From JAAYBY01 sp964465385 (GTDB lineage Bacteria > Bacillota > Clostridia > Saccharofermentanales > UBA5734): DNA of 35,472 nt. The stretch covers positions 1 through 35,472 of the forward strand of contig CAYXIM010000008.1 of NCBI GenBank assembly GCA_964465385.1, given 5' to 3'. Shown one piece after another: positions 31,753 through 35,472 of the stretch (within the stretch, counting starts at the first letter, position 1; each line of letters begins with the position of its first letter). The notes beneath the pieces were generated by a model. That model worked only from the letters and a program-made list of their open reading frames with translations, was not told where the DNA came from and ran no database searches. The position numbers and the translations under genes are program-made.

Positions 31753-32445
31753 TTGGCCTTACAGACCATCATTTTTGACTTGGACGGGACTTTGATCAAC
31801 AGCCTGGAGGACCTGGCAGATGCCGGCAACCAGACCCTGGCTGAGGCGGGGTTCACGCCGCTTCCTGTTGACCGCTACCGCTACCTGCTGGGTTCCGGCG
31901 CACGTGCCATGATGACGCGCGCCACCGAAGCGGCCGGCCAGCCCCTGGCGGCGGATGACCCCCGGATTGACCGCCTGCTGGCAGCCTTTCAAAAGCGCTA
32001 TGCCGACGGCTGGGCCATCAAAAGCCGCCTGTATCCAGGTGTGGGGGCCATGATCCAGGCCTTGTCCGGCCGCTTCCAGCTGGCTGTTTTATCCAACAAG
32101 CCGGACCCGTTCACCCAGTTGATCGTGGCACACTTTTTCCCCGATCAGCCCTTTGATGCCGTTTCAGGCCTGCACCGGGACGAACAGGCCAAACCCAACC
32201 CCGAACTGGCCCTGGCCCTGTGTCAGCAGCTGGGTTCGCGGCCTGACCAGACGGTGTTTGTGGGGGACTCCTCCAATGACATGGCCGTGGCGGTCCGGGC
32301 CGGCATGCTGCCCTACGGGGTGCTCTGGGGCTTTCGCAGCAAAGAGGAGCTGCTTGCCCACGGGGCTGTCCGCCTCTTTGAACAAGCGGACAGCCTGACC
32401 AGCCACCTCTTGCATGAGGGGCGGCAAGCGGGGGGGACCCCGTGA
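31753..32445 (+). CDS. HAD-superfamily hydrolase, phosphoglycolate phosphatase-like
   Basis: A 230-residue HAD phosphatase. Motif I is FDLDGTLINS with nucleophile Asp9 and acid/base Asp11, motif II AVLSNKP, the catalytic lysine lies in EQAKPNPELA, and motif IV is FVGDSSNDMAVAVRAG. The helical cap between motifs I and II is of the Gph type. The start is TTG 31753 with AAAGGACG about ten bases upstream; the protein start MALQTIIFDLDGT matches the family. It could act on phosphoglycolate or another small sugar phosphate. Its stop overlaps the next gene by four bases (GTGA). Confidence 0.87.
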   Translation: MALQTIIFDLDGTLINSLEDLADAGNQTLAEAGFTPLPVDRYRYLLGSGARAMMTRATEAAGQPLAADDPRIDRLLAAFQKRYADGWAIKSRLYPGVGAMIQALSGRFQLAVLSNKPDPFTQLIVAHFFPDQPFDAVSGLHRDEQAKPNPELALALCQQLGSRPDQTVFVGDSSNDMAVAVRAGMLPYGVLWGFRSKEELLAHGAVRLFEQADSLTSHLLHEGRQAGGTP

Positions 32446-33572
32446 CACGCCTGCCCCCCAGGCCCCGGTCTTTTTGGCGACGGCCGGCCAACACGGCCTG
32501 GCTGGCGGTTGTGGCGCTTCTGATCGCCGGTCAGCGCCTGCTGGCCGCGTATCCTGCCTGGACCGAACGGGTGATGTCCCGCCACGTGTTTATCTGGCTG
32601 GCACATCCCCTGGCGACAGCTGCTTCCAAGCTGCCCGTTTCCCTGACCGAGCTGGTGGTGGTCCTGGGGCCGCTGTGCCTGCTGCTGGCCCTGGTCGCCT
32701 GCCTGATCCGTCACAGGGGGCGCAGCAAAAAGCAAGCGGCCGGGTCGGCCTACCGCTGGCTGGCCTGGCTGGCCACCGCCTCGCTGGCCCTGTTCATGCT
32801 GTTGCATGGGGTCAACTACGCCCGCCTGCCCCTGGCGGACACCTTCGGCCTGTCTGTTCAAAAACGTTCGGTTGATGACCTGGCGGCCCTGACGTCAGAC
32901 CTGCTTGATGAGGCCAACCGCCTGCGCGCCGGCTGCCTGGAAGATGAAGCGGGCCTTTTCCGCCTGCGCCTGGGCCTGGACCAGACCTTAAAAACCATCA
33001 GCGCGTCCACCCGGTCGGCGGCAGATGACCACCCATTGCTGGCCGGCCCAGACGTGCGCCCCAAAGGGGTCTACCTGTCACGGGCCTGGTCGCACACCGG
33101 CATTGCCGGCCTGTACATGCCCTTGTGGGTGGAGGCCAATGTCAACGTGGCCATGCCTGAACACGACATCCCCGACACCGCCCTGCACGAAATCGCACAC
33201 ACCCGGGGCTTTGCCCGGGAAGATGAGGCCAACTTCCTGGCCTTTCTGGCCGGCCGCTACAGTGACAACCCGGACGTGGTCTATTCCACCACCCTGGGGG
33301 CTTTGGTGCGCAGCCTCAACGCCATGGCCCAGGCCGACCGCCAGCGTTATGAAACCCTGGCCGCGGGCCTGAGCGATGGCGTGCGACGCGACCTGGCTGA
33401 AACCGCCCGCTACTGGCGGCAGTTTGAAGGGCCGGTCCGGGAGACCGCCACCCGGGTCAACCATGCCTACCTGCAGGCCAACCTGCAGACCGAAGGGGTG
33501 CGCAGCTACGGGCAGGTCCTGGACCTGCTGCTGGCCTGGCACGCCGGCCAGCGAGAGGCGGCACATGGCTGA
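32442..33572 (+). CDS. DUF3810 membrane protein with an HExxH zinc-metalloprotease motif
   Basis: A 376-residue protein. Three hydrophobic helices (about 20-37, 66-87 and 105-123) anchor it, followed by an extracytoplasmic or cytoplasmic catalytic-looking domain. HEIAHTRGFAREDEANFLAF places His249, Glu250 and His253 in a zinc-binding HExxH, and Glu262 is well placed as a third ligand. This matches DUF3810, a family predicted to be peptidases but not characterised to my knowledge. The start is GTG 32442, overlapping the HAD gene stop. hemZ begins eight bases before its end. Confidence 0.8.
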   Translation: MTRLPPRPRSFWRRPANTAWLAVVALLIAGQRLLAAYPAWTERVMSRHVFIWLAHPLATAASKLPVSLTELVVVLGPLCLLLALVACLIRHRGRSKKQAAGSAYRWLAWLATASLALFMLLHGVNYARLPLADTFGLSVQKRSVDDLAALTSDLLDEANRLRAGCLEDEAGLFRLRLGLDQTLKTISASTRSAADDHPLLAGPDVRPKGVYLSRAWSHTGIAGLYMPLWVEANVNVAMPEHDIPDTALHEIAHTRGFAREDEANFLAFLAGRYSDNPDVVYSTTLGALVRSLNAMAQADRQRYETLAAGLSDGVRRDLAETARYWRQFEGPVRETATRVNHAYLQANLQTEGVRSYGQVLDLLLAWHAGQREAAHG

Positions 33573-35007
33573 GCTGCGCCTGATTGGCCACCAGGATGCG
33601 TTTGGGGTCGCCACCATCATGCGGCTTTTTTTCGGAGAACCGGTCACACAGGACCCGCAAATGGTCCAGGCTGGACAAGGCGGCGGGACGGGCAGCAGCC
33701 AGGTCAGCCGCCTGGACCGGCCTGACGGTGCGGTCCGGGTCCAAACCGCCTTTGGCGCGTCACGGATCAGCCGGACAGTGGCGCCGGCCGCACGCAAGCG
33801 TGAAATCGGCCGCCAGCTTTATGCTGTCTTGTCCCGGGAGACGGGCCTGGCCTTTCCCTGGGGCGCGTTGACCGGCATCCGGCCCACCCTGATCGCCGCT
33901 GAGGAACTGGCCGCGGCAGACGGGCAGGCACAGGCCGCCCGTGAGCGGCTGCAGACCCACTGGTTTGTCAGCCCGGAAAAGGCGGCCCTGGCTGTCCAGA
34001 CAGCCCAGGCGGAAGAGACCTTGCTGGCTGGCCTGCCCCGCCAGGCCTTTCTGGTTTACCTGGGCATTCCCTTTTGTCCCAGCCGCTGCAGCTATTGCAG
34101 TTTCATCACCCGGGATGCCCCCCGCCAGGCTCCCTTGCTGGATGCCTATGTGTCGGCCGTGGTGGACGAATGGGCCCTGGTCACCGGCCAGAACAAGGTG
34201 CCTGTCTCAGCCCTTTACCTGGGTGGCGGCACCCCCACCAGCCTGTCGGCTGAGCAGCTGGACCGGCTGCTGGCTGCCGTCCTGGACCGGGTGATCCGCC
34301 CGCCGGACCTGGAGCTGACCGTTGAGGCCGGACGGCCCGACACCATCGATGCCGCAAAGCTGGCGGTTTTGCGCCGCCATGGCTTTGGCCGCATCTGCAT
34401 CAACCCCCAGACCTTTCACGACCAGACCTTGAAACGGATCGGCCGTCACCACACGGTGGCCCAGGTGCGGCAGGCCTTTGATCTGGCGCGCCAGGCTGGT
34501 TTTAACAGCATCAACATGGATTTGATCGCCGGTTTACCAGGCGAGACGCTTGCGGCTTTTGACCAGTCCCTGGACCAGGTGCTGGAGCTGGGACCGGAAG
34601 CGGTGACGGTCCACACCCTGACCTTGAAGCGCAGCGCAGCCCTTTTTGATGACCACGGCCAGGCTGCGGGCCCTCTGGGCCTTCGCCCGGATGTGGGGGC
34701 CATGCTGTCGCAGGCCCATCGGCGGCTGGGCGACCAGGGCTACGCCCCCTATTACCTCTACCGGCAGAAGCGGTCAGCGGGGGGATACGAAAACACGGGC
34801 TTTGCCCGGCCCGGCCAGGCCTGCGCCTACAACGTCGGCATGATGAGCGACCGGCGCCATGTCCTGGGCATCGGCAGCGGGGCAGCCAGCAAACGGGCCG
34901 ACCAGCGCGCGGTCCAACGCCTGACCAGCCCGCGCGACCTGCAAAGTTACCTGGCGCGTTACCCGGAGCTGGCCCGGCAAAAACGGCAGCTGTTTAACTG
35001 GGATTAA
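33565..35007 (+). CDS. hemZ: Coproporphyrinogen dehydrogenase-like radical SAM protein HemZ
   Basis: A 480-residue radical SAM enzyme. After a less conserved N-terminal domain of about 160 residues, GIPFCPSRCSYCSF supplies the 4Fe-4S-binding CxxxCxxC (Cys171, 175, 178). LGGGTPTSLSAEQL (SAM-binding glycine-rich loop), RICINPQTFHD and INMDLIAGLPGET follow, as in HemN/HemW/HemZ proteins. The extra N-terminal part and total length are those of clostridial HemZ. The true reaction of HemZ in anaerobes without haem synthesis is uncertain. ATG 33565 is chosen because GAGAGGCGGC precedes it; the longer frame from 33376 lies in the DUF3810 gene. Confidence 0.88.
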   Translation: MAELRLIGHQDAFGVATIMRLFFGEPVTQDPQMVQAGQGGGTGSSQVSRLDRPDGAVRVQTAFGASRISRTVAPAARKREIGRQLYAVLSRETGLAFPWGALTGIRPTLIAAEELAAADGQAQAARERLQTHWFVSPEKAALAVQTAQAEETLLAGLPRQAFLVYLGIPFCPSRCSYCSFITRDAPRQAPLLDAYVSAVVDEWALVTGQNKVPVSALYLGGGTPTSLSAEQLDRLLAAVLDRVIRPPDLELTVEAGRPDTIDAAKLAVLRRHGFGRICINPQTFHDQTLKRIGRHHTVAQVRQAFDLARQAGFNSINMDLIAGLPGETLAAFDQSLDQVLELGPEAVTVHTLTLKRSAALFDDHGQAAGPLGLRPDVGAMLSQAHRRLGDQGYAPYYLYRQKRSAGGYENTGFARPGQACAYNVGMMSDRRHVLGIGSGAASKRADQRAVQRLTSPRDLQSYLARYPELARQKRQLFNWD

Positions 35008-35472
35008 GCGTGATCAAGACCAGCTCAGGCGGGGCGAAAAAACGCACCGGCAGGCCCACGGTGCCCAGGCCCCGGGAAACCAGGAGCTGGTTGCCGTCTT
35101 GCAGGCGGTAGAGCCCATAGGGGTGGTGCCTGCCTTCGTAGACGGTGAGGATGGGGCGGCCGAAAAATGTCACCTGGCCGTTGTGGGAATGACCCGATAG
35201 ACGCAGCTGTCCCGCATGGGCCGGCAGGTCGGCCGCATGATCAGGCTGGTGCATGAGCAGGAGGCGACAGGCCGGCTCCGTTGCCAGATCGCCCTGGACC
35301 AGGCCTTGGGAGCTGAAACAGCGGTCCAGGTCCGGGCTGCTGAAATAGCTTTCGGCCAGACCACCCAGCCACAGGCCATCCAGGATGACCGATGTGTTTT
35401 CCAGCAAGGTGAAACCACCTGTTTCCAGGAGCCGCGCGACGCGGTCGTGTTCCGCCTGCAGGCGGTTGTCGT
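34994..35472 (-). CDS. Metallophosphoesterase, C-terminal part (runs off the window)
   Basis: About 159 codons are visible; the gene begins beyond the right edge. LLLMHQPDHAADLP and RLSGHSHNGQVTFFGRP provide the histidines of the last metal-binding motif (GHSHNGQ) of YkuE-like calcineurin phosphoesterases. The visible N-terminal part DNRLQAEHDRVARLLETGG fits the region after the missing GNHD motif. The chain ends LITLNPS. Relatives are often membrane-linked phosphoesterases or UDP-2,3-diacylglucosamine hydrolase-like; the substrate is unknown. It converges on hemZ and overlaps its last 14 bases. Confidence 0.85.
   Translation of the reverse strand, partial: DNRLQAEHDRVARLLETGGFTLLENTSVILDGLWLGGLAESYFSSPDLDRCFSSQGLVQGDLATEPACRLLLMHQPDHAADLPAHAGQLRLSGHSHNGQVTFFGRPILTVYEGRHHPYGLYRLQDGNQLLVSRGLGTVGLPVRFFAPPELVLITLNPS

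Overview
The window looks like a piece of a GC-rich, anaerobic, Gram-positive-type bacterium, most likely a clostridial Firmicute. The evidence is the gene set: MutS2, SepF, type II pantothenate kinase, HemZ, the GlgC/GlgD pair, two 2-oxoacid:ferredoxin oxidoreductases and a sodium-pump decarboxylase. Strong AGGAGG-type ribosome sites and frequent GTG/TTG starts in overlapping genes fit this. Two runs of exactly 10 N (6688-6697 and 9655-9664) mark scaffold gaps, so this is probably a draft or metagenome assembly. Taxonomy below class level is not supported.

Left part, 1-6813: the 3' end of a probable phosphofructokinase, then pgsA (phosphatidylglycerophosphate synthase), mutS2 and nagB on the plus strand. 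Converging on them is a minus-strand operon oadG-oadB-apgM (Na+-pump decarboxylase gamma and beta subunits, then an archaeal-type phosphoglycerate mutase).

6972-10224: a small P-loop ATPase of unknown role, then vorD-vorB-vorA-vorC, a four-subunit 2-oxoacid:ferredoxin oxidoreductase with its own promoter and a clear terminator. 10278-18024: a translationally coupled glycogen operon, glgB-glgC-glgD-glgA plus a GH13 glucan hydrolase.

18010-20383: tRNA-Leu(GAG) with promoter and terminator, followed by a visibly AT-rich island. The island carries a type IV toxin-antitoxin (abortive infection) module, AbiEi/AbiEii, with an inverted-repeat operator over its promoter; the toxin gene is broken by a one-base frameshift. 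This is the accessory region of the window.

20384-29391: a sodium:solute symporter, phenylacetate-CoA ligase and indolepyruvate:ferredoxin oxidoreductase (iorA, iorB), then a tandem ACT-domain protein, a methionine-gamma-lyase-like PLP enzyme, a HlyD-like membrane protein and YggS. Together the first four suggest fermentation of aromatic amino acids to arylacetates with ATP gain. 29532-35472: sepF, coaW, a DUF1624-type membrane acyltransferase homologue, an HAD phosphatase, a DUF3810 membrane metalloprotease-like protein and hemZ, ending with a converging metallophosphoesterase that runs off the window.

I found no CRISPR array, transposase, integrase, rRNA or riboswitch. Nothing here is clearly a new system. 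The most rewarding places for a second look are the AbiE island with its structured right flank, the ATPase beside the Vor operon, and the symporter/PaaK/Ior cluster.
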